DNA of 64,000 nucleotides from SZUA-35 sp964351995 (GCA_964351995.1 CAYGQE010000001.1:198273-262272), one strand, 5' to 3'; counted from the first letter of the stretch, positions 8,668 to 17,716 are shown. Notes: generated by a model from the sequence alone, not told the origin. Numbers and translations are program-made.

Positions 8668-9363
8668 GTGCCTGACGCCAATTGGTATCCCGATCCAGTC
8701 GATCCGGCCATGATTCGGTATTTCGACGGCACTGCCTGGACCGAGCACACCCGGCCGGTGGCTGCGGTGCCGGCCTCGCATCAGCCGGCATCTCAGGAAG
8801 AGCCCAGCAAGAAGGAGCCTTCGTTGTTTGGAGAGCTGCTCAGCATTGCGTTCATCGGTGCGTTTATCGGCATCATGCTCGGCGGAGCGCTACTCAATGC
8901 TCTGGGATCCCTGAGCCCGCTGACCGTGGAAGCCGGGACGCTCGACCGTCTCGAGATCGACATCTCGGTCTCCAGCAACGCAAGTCCCACAGACCGCCGG
9001 ACCTACTACTTGAGCGGCACCACCGATTCCGGCGTTGCGTGGCGGATCGCCAACGAAGAGGCGTACAGCATTGTCGAGGGCGAGGGCTATCCGCAGCGAG
9101 TGACGGTCGGGATTGCCGACTGGACCGGGAAGGCTGCGCAAGTGACTGGTGAGACTTGGTCGATCGACCGCCAGGGCACCGGCGAAAGGGTGGCCTGGGG
9201 GCTCGCCATTGGTTTCATGGTGGTCGTCGGTCTGATCGGTGTCGCCATCACGAGCAAGACAGCGCAGCACACCGTCAGCGCGTCGTTCGCCTTCGCCGTG
9301 AGCTTCTTCGTGATCGGCAACTGGCTGGGCTACCAGATGTTCTCTTGGATCCAGTCCGTTTGA
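8668..9363 (+). CDS. DUF2510 membrane protein
   Basis: The start chosen is the GTG at 8668, preceded by a strong ribosome-binding site (GAGGAGGG, 8657-8664). It gives MPDANWYPDP at the N-terminus, the usual beginning of DUF2510 proteins. The frame is open further upstream, but earlier starts lack a good site. The DUF2510 motif (WYPDP..MIRYFDGTAWTEHT) is followed by a Pro/Ser/Glu/Lys-rich linker. One membrane segment (IAFIGAFIGIMLGGALL) and a ~80-residue soluble stretch come next, then two C-terminal hydrophobic segments around WGLAIGFMVVVGLIGVAI and FAFAVSFFVIGNWLGY. The function is unknown. It is one of three DUF2510 proteins in the window. Confidence 0.75.
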   Translation: MPDANWYPDPVDPAMIRYFDGTAWTEHTRPVAAVPASHQPASQEEPSKKEPSLFGELLSIAFIGAFIGIMLGGALLNALGSLSPLTVEAGTLDRLEIDISVSSNASPTDRRTYYLSGTTDSGVAWRIANEEAYSIVEGEGYPQRVTVGIADWTGKAAQVTGETWSIDRQGTGERVAWGLAIGFMVVVGLIGVAITSKTAQHTVSASFAFAVSFFVIGNWLGYQMFSWIQSV

Positions 9364-9410
9364 CGGGCGGCGCTGAAGCTGCGCCCGACGTATCGAGCAC
9401 GTGACACCGA

Positions 9411-9620
9411 TCAGGTGACGGCGGTGATCCAGGCGCCCAGGACGCCGATGGTGACGAGGTTGCCGGCGACCATGGTTCGGACCGTGGTGGCGTTGAGTTG
9501 GTGCATGTCGCCTCGGAGCTCGGCCATCTCGCCACGAAGCTCCGCCCCTACGGCGCCGAGGTCTCGTTTCGTGGCGAGTTGGGAGTAGTCGATGGGTGGC
9601 ATGGCTTCCATCTCATTCAT
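9411..9620 (-). CDS. Small protein with C-terminal membrane segment
   Basis: This 69-residue protein has an N-terminal MPPIDYSQLATK motif, a short amphipathic coiled-coil-like stretch rich in RGEMAELRGDM, and one C-terminal hydrophobic helix (VAGNLVTIGVLGAWITAV). Similar small tail-anchored proteins occur in actinobacteria without an assigned role. A truncated second copy lies at 8106-8159, which supports this being a real coding sequence. It is transcribed away from the lipoprotein gene at 9726. Confidence 0.6.
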   Translation of the reverse strand: MNEMEAMPPIDYSQLATKRDLGAVGAELRGEMAELRGDMHQLNATTVRTMVAGNLVTIGVLGAWITAVT

Positions 9621-9725
9621 GATGAAGCAGACTCAAGACTCCCGCAGCCGGTGGGCCGACCTGCGTCGGTAGCAGAGCTCGGACTCTGGCTCTCGCCCAT
9701 ATCGGGACTGGTAGATTTGATCGCC

Positions 9726-11021
9726 ATGAGGGAATCGATGATCTGGCGCGTGGGCGGCGTGCTTGCGCTGCTGGGAGCAGTGGCGGCATGCACAACCGAA
9801 GAAGGCACCGAGGTCGTCGTCTCGTCATCGTTTGTTGAGGCGGAACCGACAACGACCATCGCAGTCACGACCACCGAAGCCGGGACCTCCAGCACCACTG
9901 CGGTGGAACGCGTCGATCTCGTCACTGCGCTCGACACCGATCGCCCGGTCGAGGGGGCCGTGGCGGATGCTTCGTGGGTGCCGGTGGTCGAAGCGTTTGA
10001 GGATTTTGCTGCGCAACGAGACATCGGAGCGGCGACGCTGGCGGTAGCCGTCGAGGGCCAACCGACGGCCCTCGTGGCGTTGGGGTGGTCGGATCTCGAC
10101 CGAACCGAGCCGCTCTCGATCGATGCCCGCTACCGGCTGGCCAGTGTCACCAAGCCATACACCCGGGCTCTGGCTCTCGAACTCGAGGCGCAGGGGCTCA
10201 TCGATCTCGATCGCCAAGTTTTCTGCACCCCGGGTCGATCGGGGGACTGTCTGCTCGACCTCGTTGCCGAGGCGGCCGAGGTCGGTCGCCCGGTCCTCGA
10301 CGAGATGGCTGACATCACGGTGCGTCACCTCATTGATCACACGGCGGGCTTCGACAGCTCGGCCACGCTCGACCCGATGTTCGCACCGCTCCTCATCCAA
10401 TTCGATCTCGGTATCGAGGGCCTGCCCGTCGAGCGTGACGTCGCGACCTGGATGTTGGGCGAACCCCTGGTGCACACACCGGGCGAGGTTTACGCCTACT
10501 CCAATGTTGGCTATCTCCTCGCTGGGTTGGCGATGGAAGAAGCAACGGGCTCGGGCTATCTCGATCTGTTGCGAACCCACGTCGACGCCAGCGACGCGCT
10601 TGTGCTCGGTGCCTCGCTTCCCGCCGACCGAGCGGCCGACGAAGTCGAGTACGCGTGCGACGAAGGACTGACGGTCGACGTGTTCGATGTCGAGGGGCCG
10701 GAGGTGTGTTGGGCTGATGGTGGCTTCCATCTCGAGGCGATGACGGCCCACGGGCGCTTGGTGGCCCCGGTCTCAGAAGTGCTGGCGTTCTTGATTCGGC
10801 GTTGTGTCGACGGGGTCGCGAATCTGGGTGGGTGCAATGCGTGGCACGATGGCTCGCTGTCGGGCAACTATGCCGTGGCTCGCAACTTCGGACGGGTGGA
10901 CTACGTGGTGCTGTTCAACCAGCGCCGAGATCCCGAGCATCCCGGCTTCGGATACGCCGACGTGGTCGACACCCTCGATGCCGCCATCTTGACCGCGGTA
11001 GGCGACCCCTTCACGAACTGA
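9726..11021 (+). CDS. Beta-lactamase-family serine hydrolase, lipoprotein
   Basis: The ATG at 9726 gives a lipoprotein signal (MIWRVGGVLALLGAVAAC, lipid-modified Cys22), so this start is preferred over the longer frame. A Thr/Ser/Glu-rich linker (to ~residue 65) leads into a class C beta-lactamase/DD-peptidase fold. It has SxxK as SVTK (Ser140, Lys143), YxN as YSN (258-260) and the third motif as HDG (374-376). Proteins of this family are esterases, D-aminopeptidases or penicillin-binding-like hydrolases acting outside the membrane. The substrate cannot be read from sequence. The gene stands alone between the small gene at 9411 and the cyclase/STAND gene at 11209. Confidence 0.85.
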   Translation: MRESMIWRVGGVLALLGAVAACTTEEGTEVVVSSSFVEAEPTTTIAVTTTEAGTSSTTAVERVDLVTALDTDRPVEGAVADASWVPVVEAFEDFAAQRDIGAATLAVAVEGQPTALVALGWSDLDRTEPLSIDARYRLASVTKPYTRALALELEAQGLIDLDRQVFCTPGRSGDCLLDLVAEAAEVGRPVLDEMADITVRHLIDHTAGFDSSATLDPMFAPLLIQFDLGIEGLPVERDVATWMLGEPLVHTPGEVYAYSNVGYLLAGLAMEEATGSGYLDLLRTHVDASDALVLGASLPADRAADEVEYACDEGLTVDVFDVEGPEVCWADGGFHLEAMTAHGRLVAPVSEVLAFLIRRCVDGVANLGGCNAWHDGSLSGNYAVARNFGRVDYVVLFNQRRDPEHPGFGYADVVDTLDAAILTAVGDPFTN

Positions 11022-11208
11022 CGCTGGCGAGTGCCAACTGGCAATCCTGGCCTGCCGCGATGCGCTTGGTTGACGAGTCGCTCGAATTCTTGTCGCAGAT
11101 CGAGGCGGTCCCCTCATTGGTGTGACACTGCAGCCCGTTCGAGGCGACGAGCTACGGTGGCGGCGCCGGGAGGGACCCAGCTCGGCGGCGGGACACCGCA
11201 GGGCAGGA

Positions 11209-13767
11209 ATGACAGATCGAACACACGACGAGAGACTCCCGGGCGGCATCGTCACGTTCCTGTTCACCGACGTCGTGGATTCGACCAAGCTCTTCCGTGA
11301 TCTCGGCGATGAGTTCCCGCCGCTGCTGATCGCACACAACGAGATCCTGAACCAGGTCTGGATCGAGAACGGTGGCGTGAAGGTCCGGACCGAGGGTGAT
11401 TCGTTCTTCGTCGCTTTCACCGATGCCTCCGACGCCATCCGTGCCGCCGTGCAGGGAACCGAAGCCCTCGCTGCGCACCTCTGGCCGGCCCACGCCGTGC
11501 TGCGCAGTCGAATGGGTATGCACACCGGCGTCGGCTACGCCCGGGGCGGCGACTACATCGCCTACCCCGTCCACCAAGCAGCCCGCGTCGGTGGTGTCGG
11601 CCACGGTGGTCAGGTCGTCGTGTCACCCGAGACGATGGCGCTGGCGTCTGATCTCGGCGACATCGAGCTCCATGACCTCGGGCCGTTCCGCGTTCGCGAT
11701 TTCGACGAGCCGATCCATCTCTTCCAGGCCGAGCGCGCCGCGACCCCGTCGGCCTTTCCCGCGTTGCGCACTGAGAGCGATGCCCGCCACAACCTCGGGG
11801 CGCCGCTTCCGGCTCTGCGGGGTCGGGCCGACGACGTTGCTGGCATCAGGGAGCAACTGAATCAGAGCCGGGTGGTGTCGGTGGTCGGCCCTGGCGGTGT
11901 CGGCAAGACACTGCTGGCCTCGACGCTGGCCCGAGATCTCGCTCCGAGCTTCGCTGACGGGGCATGGTTCGTCGACCTCACATCCCACACCGACGCCTCC
12001 ACACTGCGGGGAGCGATCGCTGATCCGCTGTCGGTCAACGTGTCGGACCTCGACGGTCATCTTGCGTCCAGCACGATGCTCCTCGTCCTCGACAACGCCG
12101 AGCAAGCGGCGGCCGCCGTCGCCAGCTTGGTTGTCGAGCTCGTGACCACGGCGCCTGACGTGTCGATCTTGGTCACCAGTCGCGAACCGTTGGCGATCGC
12201 CAGTGAGCGGGTGTGGCGGCTCGGCCTGGTCGATGACGACACCGCCGTCGATCTGTTCATCGAGCGAGCTGCGGCCGCTGCTCATGACCGCACCTTCGAG
12301 CCCCGTCGTTCCGATGTCGCCGAGCTGTGCCGCCGCCTCGACGGTCTGCCGCTTGCGATCGAGCTGGCTGCTGCTCGTACATCGGCGATGTCGGTGCCCG
12401 AGATCATCGAGTCGCTCGACGACCAGCTTCGCCTCCTTCGGAGCCGTCGCCGTGACTTCGACGAGCGGCAACGCACGATGTCGGGCCTGATCGACTGGAG
12501 CTATCGGCTGCTCGACGACGACGAGCAGGTGGTGCTTCGTCGGCTCGGGGCGTTCTCCGGAAGCCTCGACCCCGAGAGCATGGTCGCCATCTGCAGCGAT
12601 CTCGGGCTCGACGAGTTCGATGTCATCGACATCTTGTGGTCGCTCACCGAGAAGTCGCTGGTGTTGCCGGTGGTCGGCGACGGCACCACGAGATACCGAT
12701 TGCTCGTGACGGTGCGGGCGTTCGCACGGGATGCAATGGCATCGGCCGGCGAGCTCGACGACGTACAACAACAACTCGGCCAGTGGTATCGCTCCATCTT
12801 CGACCCTCGAATCCCCTTGACTCGAGAGGCAGTCAGCCGCTTGAGCGACGAGATCGAGACGTTGCGTGTGCTCACCCTCGAGCTGGCAACGGTCGACGCC
12901 GGCCTGGCCCAATGGCTTGGCTGGTCGCTCGGCGCCTTCTACAACCTGCGAGATCTGGGGCGGGCCCACGCCGAGCTTGCGCCGTTGATCGAGCTGTTGT
13001 CGGTGGAGGGCGAGGCGGTGCTCGGGTTCCTCGCCATCGCTGCCAACGCCGCGGCCAAGCTCGGGCAGCTCGACCGAGCCGAGGAGATGTTGGGCGTTGC
13101 CAACCAGCTGCGAACGTCAATGCCAGCGGCAACGATCGGGATCGGCTCGCTGGCCAACTCGGCGACGTTGCTCGAAGTCTTCCGGGGCGATTTCGAGGCA
13201 GGACGCGCCATCGCTGCCGGCGCCCTGCCGGACGCCGATGAGATCGAGCGGTTGCCACTCCTGCAGATTCTGGGCGCCATCCAATCCGAGCTCGGCGACC
13301 TCGAGGCGGCAGGGGCGTCGTTCGATGAAGTGCGACGAATCGGCGCTGACCTCGGCGCCCTCGACGTCGAAGCGGTTGCCACCGGATCGCTGGCCGAGGT
13401 CAAGCATCGACTCGGCGACATGGCCGAGGCCCGGGCGCTGACCGGTCGTGCATTGGCCGTGGCGCAAGAGGCGGGTTTGCGAGCTCAGGCCGGCTTCGCC
13501 ATCGTGGGGGTAGCGAGACTGACCGCAGACGCCGGCCACCCTGCGGTAGCGGTTCGGCTGCACGCCGCAGCAGAACGAGTGTTGGCCGAGACCGGTCAGA
13601 TGTTGTTCGGGATCGACCGAGAGCTTTCCGAAGCGATGAAGGCTTCGGCCAGGGAAACCCTTGGATCGGCAGCGTTCGACCAAGCCGAGGCCGAGGGTGC
13701 AGCGATGAGTGGTCTCGACGCCTTCGGTCAGGCCACCGATGCGCTCGAGCTGTCGGCGGTGTTGTAG
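11209..13767 (+). CDS. Adenylate/guanylate cyclase-domain STAND ATPase regulator with TPR-like C-terminus
   Basis: The ATG at 11209, just after a GGCAGGA site, is chosen over the upstream in-frame ATG at 11122. Residues ~12-185 form a class III cyclase domain (FLFTDVVDSTKL, EGDSFFVAF). The position that normally carries the transition-state Asn of N-x-AAR reads HQAAR, so catalysis may be weak or lost. The STAND/NB-ARC ATPase follows: P-loop GPGGVGKT near 227-234, LLVLDNAEQ near 290, GLPLAIELAAAR near 380. Helical repeats fill the last ~350 residues. It is a paralogue of the truncated gene at the left edge, and was used to recognise that the latter lacks its start. The role is a predicted signalling switch. 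Confidence 0.85.
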   Translation: MTDRTHDERLPGGIVTFLFTDVVDSTKLFRDLGDEFPPLLIAHNEILNQVWIENGGVKVRTEGDSFFVAFTDASDAIRAAVQGTEALAAHLWPAHAVLRSRMGMHTGVGYARGGDYIAYPVHQAARVGGVGHGGQVVVSPETMALASDLGDIELHDLGPFRVRDFDEPIHLFQAERAATPSAFPALRTESDARHNLGAPLPALRGRADDVAGIREQLNQSRVVSVVGPGGVGKTLLASTLARDLAPSFADGAWFVDLTSHTDASTLRGAIADPLSVNVSDLDGHLASSTMLLVLDNAEQAAAAVASLVVELVTTAPDVSILVTSREPLAIASERVWRLGLVDDDTAVDLFIERAAAAAHDRTFEPRRSDVAELCRRLDGLPLAIELAAARTSAMSVPEIIESLDDQLRLLRSRRRDFDERQRTMSGLIDWSYRLLDDDEQVVLRRLGAFSGSLDPESMVAICSDLGLDEFDVIDILWSLTEKSLVLPVVGDGTTRYRLLVTVRAFARDAMASAGELDDVQQQLGQWYRSIFDPRIPLTREAVSRLSDEIETLRVLTLELATVDAGLAQWLGWSLGAFYNLRDLGRAHAELAPLIELLSVEGEAVLGFLAIAANAAAKLGQLDRAEEMLGVANQLRTSMPAATIGIGSLANSATLLEVFRGDFEAGRAIAAGALPDADEIERLPLLQILGAIQSELGDLEAAGASFDEVRRIGADLGALDVEAVATGSLAEVKHRLGDMAEARALTGRALAVAQEAGLRAQAGFAIVGVARLTADAGHPAVAVRLHAAAERVLAETGQMLFGIDRELSEAMKASARETLGSAAFDQAEAEGAAMSGLDAFGQATDALELSAVL

Positions 13768-13804
13768 CTCACTGCTCGGCGCCCGTGGGGCTGATCGAGG
13801 GTCC

Positions 13805-13834
13805 TGGACATCTTCAGAGTGTTGCGGATAGGCT
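13805..13834 (+). promoter_or_regulatory. Promoter of the MntA-HepT operon
   Basis: TGGACA (13805-13810) and TAGGCT (13829-13834) are separated by 18 bases. Seven bases lie between the -10-like element and the ATG at 13842, so the transcript is probably leaderless. The match is moderate. Confidence 0.4.
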
Positions 13835-13841
13835 AACAGCC

Positions 13842-14330
13842 ATGGATGCTTCAGTGATCGTGCGGAAAGCGAGAGACTCGACCGGGTTGACCGTTCGAGC
13901 GTTCGCTGATCTCGTCGGGATTTCACCGTCGACTCAGTCCCGCATCGAGAACGGCCACCTGGACCCCACCGTGGGCATGTTCTCCAAGATCCTCGACGCT
14001 GCTGACGCTGAACTGTCGGTGAAAGTCCCCGAACGCAAACGAACGCCCAGCATGGACGCTCTTCGTCAGCACGGCGCTGAGCTGAACAGACTGGCTGCAA
14101 CGTTCGGATTGGAAAACCTCCGAGTGTTCGGATCGGTCGCTGAAGGCACTGCCAACCACATGTCGGACTACGACCTGCTCGCTGATGCCACACCAGGCAC
14201 CGGGTTGTTCGAGGTCGAAGGGTTCCGCCAAGCAGCTGAGGAGCTCCTCGGCACATCTGTTGACCTGGTCACCTCCGGAGCGCTCAGTGACGACTTCCGG
14301 CCCAGCGTTCAAGTGCCGGTGCCGAGTTGA
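13842..14330 (+). CDS. mntA: MntA-type antitoxin: HTH fused to minimal nucleotidyltransferase
   Basis: Residues ~1-65 are an Xre/HTH_3 DNA-binding domain (LTVRAFADLVGISPSTQSRIE). Residues ~75-162 are a minimal nucleotidyltransferase with the complete GS-x10-DxD signature (Gly97-Ser98, Asp109, Asp111). In characterised MntA-HepT pairs the enzyme adds AMP units to a Tyr of the HEPN toxin and so silences it. The fused HTH probably lets the antitoxin repress its own promoter directly. The start at 13842 is preferred over the in-frame ATG at 13785 because it puts the HTH at the N-terminus and sits right after a promoter. The toxin gene overlaps by four bases (TTGA). Confidence 0.85.
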   Translation: MDASVIVRKARDSTGLTVRAFADLVGISPSTQSRIENGHLDPTVGMFSKILDAADAELSVKVPERKRTPSMDALRQHGAELNRLAATFGLENLRVFGSVAEGTANHMSDYDLLADATPGTGLFEVEGFRQAAEELLGTSVDLVTSGALSDDFRPSVQVPVPS

Positions 14331-14707
14331 ATCGTCGCGACGCCCATGAGGTCATGGTCCGGCGGATTGCTCACATCCGCCTCGAGGTCGACCAGGCCGT
14401 CGACATCGTCGCTCGTGGCCGTGAAGCGTTCGATGCCGACTTCGTCCTCGGCTACGCCGGTACCAAGCTGGTCGAGAACGTCGGAGAGGCCATCGCGTCG
14501 ATCCAGAACGCGTATGGCATGGAAGGCAACGACATGCCGGCCCCGCTGGACGGCCTTGATGTTCCGTGGCGGGCCATCAAAGGGATGCGGAACAACACCG
14601 CCCACCAGTATTGGAAGGTCGACCTCGGTGTCGTGTGGGACGCGCTCGAAAAGAACATCCCCCAGTTAGCAGCCGCACTCGACACCGTGAACATCGACCA
14701 ACCTTGA
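14327..14707 (+). CDS. hepT: HepT-type HEPN ribonuclease toxin (DUF86)
   Basis: This 126-residue helical protein has a TTG start overlapping the mntA stop. It carries the full R-x4-H-x-Y motif of HepT as RNNTAHQY (Arg88, His93, Tyr95). Arg and His form the RNase site at the HEPN dimer interface; the Tyr is the AMPylation target of MntA in studied systems. Both partners keep all key residues, so the module looks active. Translational coupling would keep the toxin level tied to the antitoxin. Confidence 0.88.
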   Translation: MNRRDAHEVMVRRIAHIRLEVDQAVDIVARGREAFDADFVLGYAGTKLVENVGEAIASIQNAYGMEGNDMPAPLDGLDVPWRAIKGMRNNTAHQYWKVDLGVVWDALEKNIPQLAAALDTVNIDQP

Positions 14708-14774
14708 ATCCAGCAAGCTGACACATCGCTTCGTCTTGGCACGGCATGCGACTCGAATCCTGATCTCGAACGAA

Positions 14775-15395
14775 TCACCTACAACGAGACAGAGAACCAG
14801 GCGCCATCGCCGGGGTCCACCAGCAGTTTCTCGATGTCTTTGTAGCCCGCCTTGGACGACGAAGCCGGGCTGATTCCGCCCTTCGGCCAAGCAATCGATT
14901 GATCCTCCTGAGTACCGTCATCGGGATCGCAGCGGTGGCCTTCTTGCCGAGGCCGATACCGACCTCACCAGCGATCTTGGTGAAGCCAACCGAAGCGCCA
15001 CTGCCGAACGCGAGGACCGACATCACCCAAGCTCGTCGCTCCTCGACCGATGCCTGGTCGTGCCCGTGCAGCGCCCCCATGGAGAGGATGAGGTCGGTGG
15101 TTCTGGTGATGTTGATGGCGAGTTCGCCAGCACTCGCAGCGATGACCGACGCCGTCCCGACGCCGGGAACGGCTGCCGCTCCGCCGACTGCTGCGCCGAG
15201 GGCACCGAGTTCCCGAGCGAATGCCTTCGACAGCTGGGTGGCTTGCCGGTCAAGGGCGCCGGGGTCGATGGCCCTCGCCCGGTCCTTGGCTTCAGGCCAA
15301 CGTTCTTCGATCGCCTCGTCGATGGCTCGAAGGATCAGCCCCGGCTCATCTGTCGAATCGGTCTCGCTCTGGCTCTTTGTCATCTCGATCGTCAC
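14775..15395 (-). pseudogene. EcsC-family protein with a replaced, out-of-frame C-terminus
   Basis: Residues 1 to ~170 match the second EcsC-family gene at 18894 closely (SKAFARELGALGAAVGG, ITRTTDLILSMGALHG, VEERRAWVMSVLAF, INRLLG). After LLG the similarity ends, and the frame reads a low-complexity Arg/Ser tail to 14775. Over the same DNA another minus-strand frame has strongly G/C-biased third positions and reads WPKGGISPAS...LLVDPGDGAWFSVSL-stop, ending near 14782. It looks like the true C-terminus of some other protein. The gene is therefore probably a recombination chimera or frameshifted. EcsC-family proteins are small, membrane-associated and of uncertain function. Confidence 0.6.
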
Positions 15396-15513
15396 CCCTT
15401 CAGACTCGGACCGATCCGGGTCCGTCTTGATGCCATGGGGCCCGCCTTGTCACAGCGCCCCCGCACGACGGTGGTGAAGGAGAACGGTTCTCCTGAAGGC
15501 GGGAGCTACAGCA

Positions 15514-16197
15514 ATGACCACCACCCCTACCGGCCCGGCGGCCGAGGCCTCGACCATCCACGTGCAAGTGATCTTGGATCGTTCCGGGAGCATGCAACCG
15601 ATCGCTCTGGCGACCGTCGACGCGATCAACGGCTTCTTGGCCAAGCAGCGCAAGCAGCCAGGGCAGCTGCGGATCAGCTTGGTCGACTTCGACAGCCAGG
15701 AACCGTTCCGGGTCGTGACCGACGCGATCCCGATCGCCGAGATGATGGACCTGACCCCGGCCGACTTCGATCCCCGCGGCGGCACCCCGCTACTCGACGC
15801 GATCGGTCTGGGCATCGAACGCTGCACGGCCCGGGTGGAGGCTGATCCGACCGAAGACCAGATGGTCGTGGTGATCACCGACGGTGCAGAGAACGCCAAC
15901 ACCGACTTCACCAACGCCCAGATCGCGGAGCTCGTCGAAGCCAAGCAGGCCGAGGGCTGGACGATTCTGTTCCTCGGTGCGAACCAGGACAGTTTCGCCA
16001 CGGGCCAAGAGCTGAACCTCAGCGCTGGCAACGTCCGCGACTTCCAGGCCGACGACGCCGGCATCAAGCACGCATTGGCGATGACGGGTGATGCCGTGTC
16101 GGCCCAACGCAGCCGGAGCCGGAGCGAGCGTGCAGAACGCAACCGCTCCGTCTTCGACGACCAAGAACAAACCAACAACGGCAGGAGCCAGTCATGA
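15514..16197 (+). CDS. von Willebrand factor A (VWA) domain protein
   Basis: This 227-residue cytosolic protein begins after a GGGAG site. It is a single VWA domain with a metal-binding MIDAS motif DRSGS (residues 22-26), the RGGTPLLDAI Thr loop and the VVVITDGAEN Asp loop. All MIDAS residues are present, so Mg-dependent binding of a partner is plausible. The C-terminus is an Arg/Ser/Glu-rich tail. The next gene overlaps by four bases (ATGA), so the two are translationally coupled and probably act together. It is divergent from the EcsC-family gene, leaving ~118 bases for both promoters. Confidence 0.85.
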   Translation: MTTTPTGPAAEASTIHVQVILDRSGSMQPIALATVDAINGFLAKQRKQPGQLRISLVDFDSQEPFRVVTDAIPIAEMMDLTPADFDPRGGTPLLDAIGLGIERCTARVEADPTEDQMVVVITDGAENANTDFTNAQIAELVEAKQAEGWTILFLGANQDSFATGQELNLSAGNVRDFQADDAGIKHALAMTGDAVSAQRSRSRSERAERNRSVFDDQEQTNNGRSQS

Positions 16198-16796
16198 CAG
16201 AGACCCCATCATCACCCGCAGGGTGGTTTGCAGATCCGCAGAGCTCAGGCACCGAGCGCTACTGGGACGGAACGGCGTGGACCGACCAGACCCGTCCGCT
16301 CGGTCCGACCCCGGCAGCGCCAGCGCCTCAGGCCCCGGCGCCACAGACCATCGTGGTGCAGCAGAAGAAGGGCGGCACGTGGTGGAAGATCCTCCTCGGC
16401 ATGTTCTTGATGCTGGTGTTGCTCGCCGGCGGTTGCATCGCCCTCATCGGCGGCACGGCCAACGAGCTGTCGACGGCGATCGAGGAGGCCGAGGACGAGC
16501 GAAGTGCTGACGAGGCACTGGTCGAAGACACGGCGGTGATCACCAGCTGCGGGCTGGGCGAGTTCGGCACTGCTGAGGCGACCGTCGAGTTCGAGAACCC
16601 GCTCGACGAGGAGAAGGGCTACATCTCGATCGAGGTGAGCTTCATGAACGCGGACGGCGCCGTTGTCGGTTCGGGCACGGTGGTGTTCGAGAACCTGAGC
16701 CCCGGTCAGAAAGCGATTGGTGAGGCAACGTCGTTCGACCTCGCAGACGGAACAGAATCAGTGACGTGCGAAGTCACCGACGGAACCGTCCTCTAG
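16194..16796 (+). CDS. DUF2510 single-pass membrane protein
   Basis: The N-terminal DUF2510 motif (GWFADPQSSGTERYWDGTAWTDQTRP) is followed by a Pro/Ala linker, one membrane helix (ILLGMFLMLVLLAGGCIALIGG) and an acidic extracytoplasmic domain of ~110 residues. That domain looks like a small beta-sandwich (TAEATVEFENP..GYISIEVSF), as in DUF4352-like modules. It overlaps the VWA gene by ATGA and is itself overlapped by the nuclease gene at 16766. The three genes are probably one transcript. The function is unknown. Confidence 0.75.
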   Translation: MTETPSSPAGWFADPQSSGTERYWDGTAWTDQTRPLGPTPAAPAPQAPAPQTIVVQQKKGGTWWKILLGMFLMLVLLAGGCIALIGGTANELSTAIEEAEDERSADEALVEDTAVITSCGLGEFGTAEATVEFENPLDEEKGYISIEVSFMNADGAVVGSGTVVFENLSPGQKAIGEATSFDLADGTESVTCEVTDGTVL

Positions 16797-17716
16797 CAAG
16801 GCCCACGTGGGTGTGGTTGCTCTGTGTAGCGGCGGCAGGCGGGCTCCTCGTTTCGTGCACGACACGCGACGAGGAGCCCGCCGCGTCGGAACCCGACAGC
16901 GCCGTCACGACCGAGACGCCCACGACGTCCCAGGCCGACGCCGAAAGCGCGGTCGAGCGCAACGCCGATGAGAGGACTGCCGACGACAGCAATGTCGTCG
17001 AGGTGGTCGACGGTGACACGATCGATGTGCGGGTCGACGGTGTGGTCGAGCGAGTGCGGTTGATCGGGATCAACTCGCCGGAGCGTGACGAGTGCTTCGA
17101 AGCAGAGGCGACCGAGGCGCTACGGGCTGCCATCGACGGCGAGACTGTTCGCCTCGAATCGGATGTGACGGACCGGGATCAGTTCGGCCGGCTCTTGCGC
17201 TACGTCTATGTCGACGATGTGTTCGTGAACGAGAGCCTGGTGGCCGGCGGGTTTGCGATTGCTCGCCGGTACGAGCCGGATACGGCGATGGCGGAGTTGC
17301 TCGAGGCTGCGCAGGAGCGAGCTCAGTCGGACGCCGCTGGGTTGTGGGCGGCTGATGCGTGTGGCGAGTCGGTGGAGGGTTTGGACATTGTGATCACCGA
17401 GATCGAGTTCGATGCGCCAGGCGATGATGGGCAGAACCTCAACGGCGAGTGGCTGGTGCTCCGCAACGCAAGCGAAGGAGCCGTCGACATGAGCGGCTGG
17501 GTGTTGCGAGACGAGTCGGCCAGTCACCGCTTCTCGTTCCCGGACGGATTCGAGCTCGAGCCCAATGGTTCGGTGCAGGTGTTCTCTGGGTGCGGTACCG
17601 ACACTGCAACCGAACTCTTCTGGTGCACGACCGGTTCGGCGATCTGGAACAACGGCGGCGACACCGCCTTCGTGCTCGACGCCAACGGCACGATCGTCAC
17701 ATCACTCAGCTACTGA
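16766..17716 (+). CDS. Lipoprotein thermonuclease (SNase) with C-terminal lamin-tail domain
   Basis: The start is the GTG at 16766, inside the previous gene; a GTG at 16811 is an alternative. The signal ends in a lipobox (LLVSC). After a Ser/Thr/Glu linker, residues ~75-205 form a staphylococcal nuclease domain: VVDGDTIDV, VRLIGINSPE, DQFGRLLRYVYV. The active-site Arg, Glu and Arg are all in place. Residues ~210-316 are an LTD (lamin-tail) Ig-like module (ITEIEFDAPG, GEWLVLRNAS, WVLRDE). Such pairs occur in surface or secreted nucleases that degrade extracellular nucleic acid. The protein is anchored to the outer face of the membrane. Confidence 0.85.
   Translation: MRSHRRNRPLARPTWVWLLCVAAAGGLLVSCTTRDEEPAASEPDSAVTTETPTTSQADAESAVERNADERTADDSNVVEVVDGDTIDVRVDGVVERVRLIGINSPERDECFEAEATEALRAAIDGETVRLESDVTDRDQFGRLLRYVYVDDVFVNESLVAGGFAIARRYEPDTAMAELLEAAQERAQSDAAGLWAADACGESVEGLDIVITEIEFDAPGDDGQNLNGEWLVLRNASEGAVDMSGWVLRDESASHRFSFPDGFELEPNGSVQVFSGCGTDTATELFWCTTGSAIWNNGGDTAFVLDANGTIVTSLSY

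Noticed and set aside
11022..11208. Short frame or hairpin (TGCCA-AC-TGGCA) between the hydrolase and cyclase genes
   Set aside because: Five-base stem with a two-base loop is too weak; the short frame has no supporting features.
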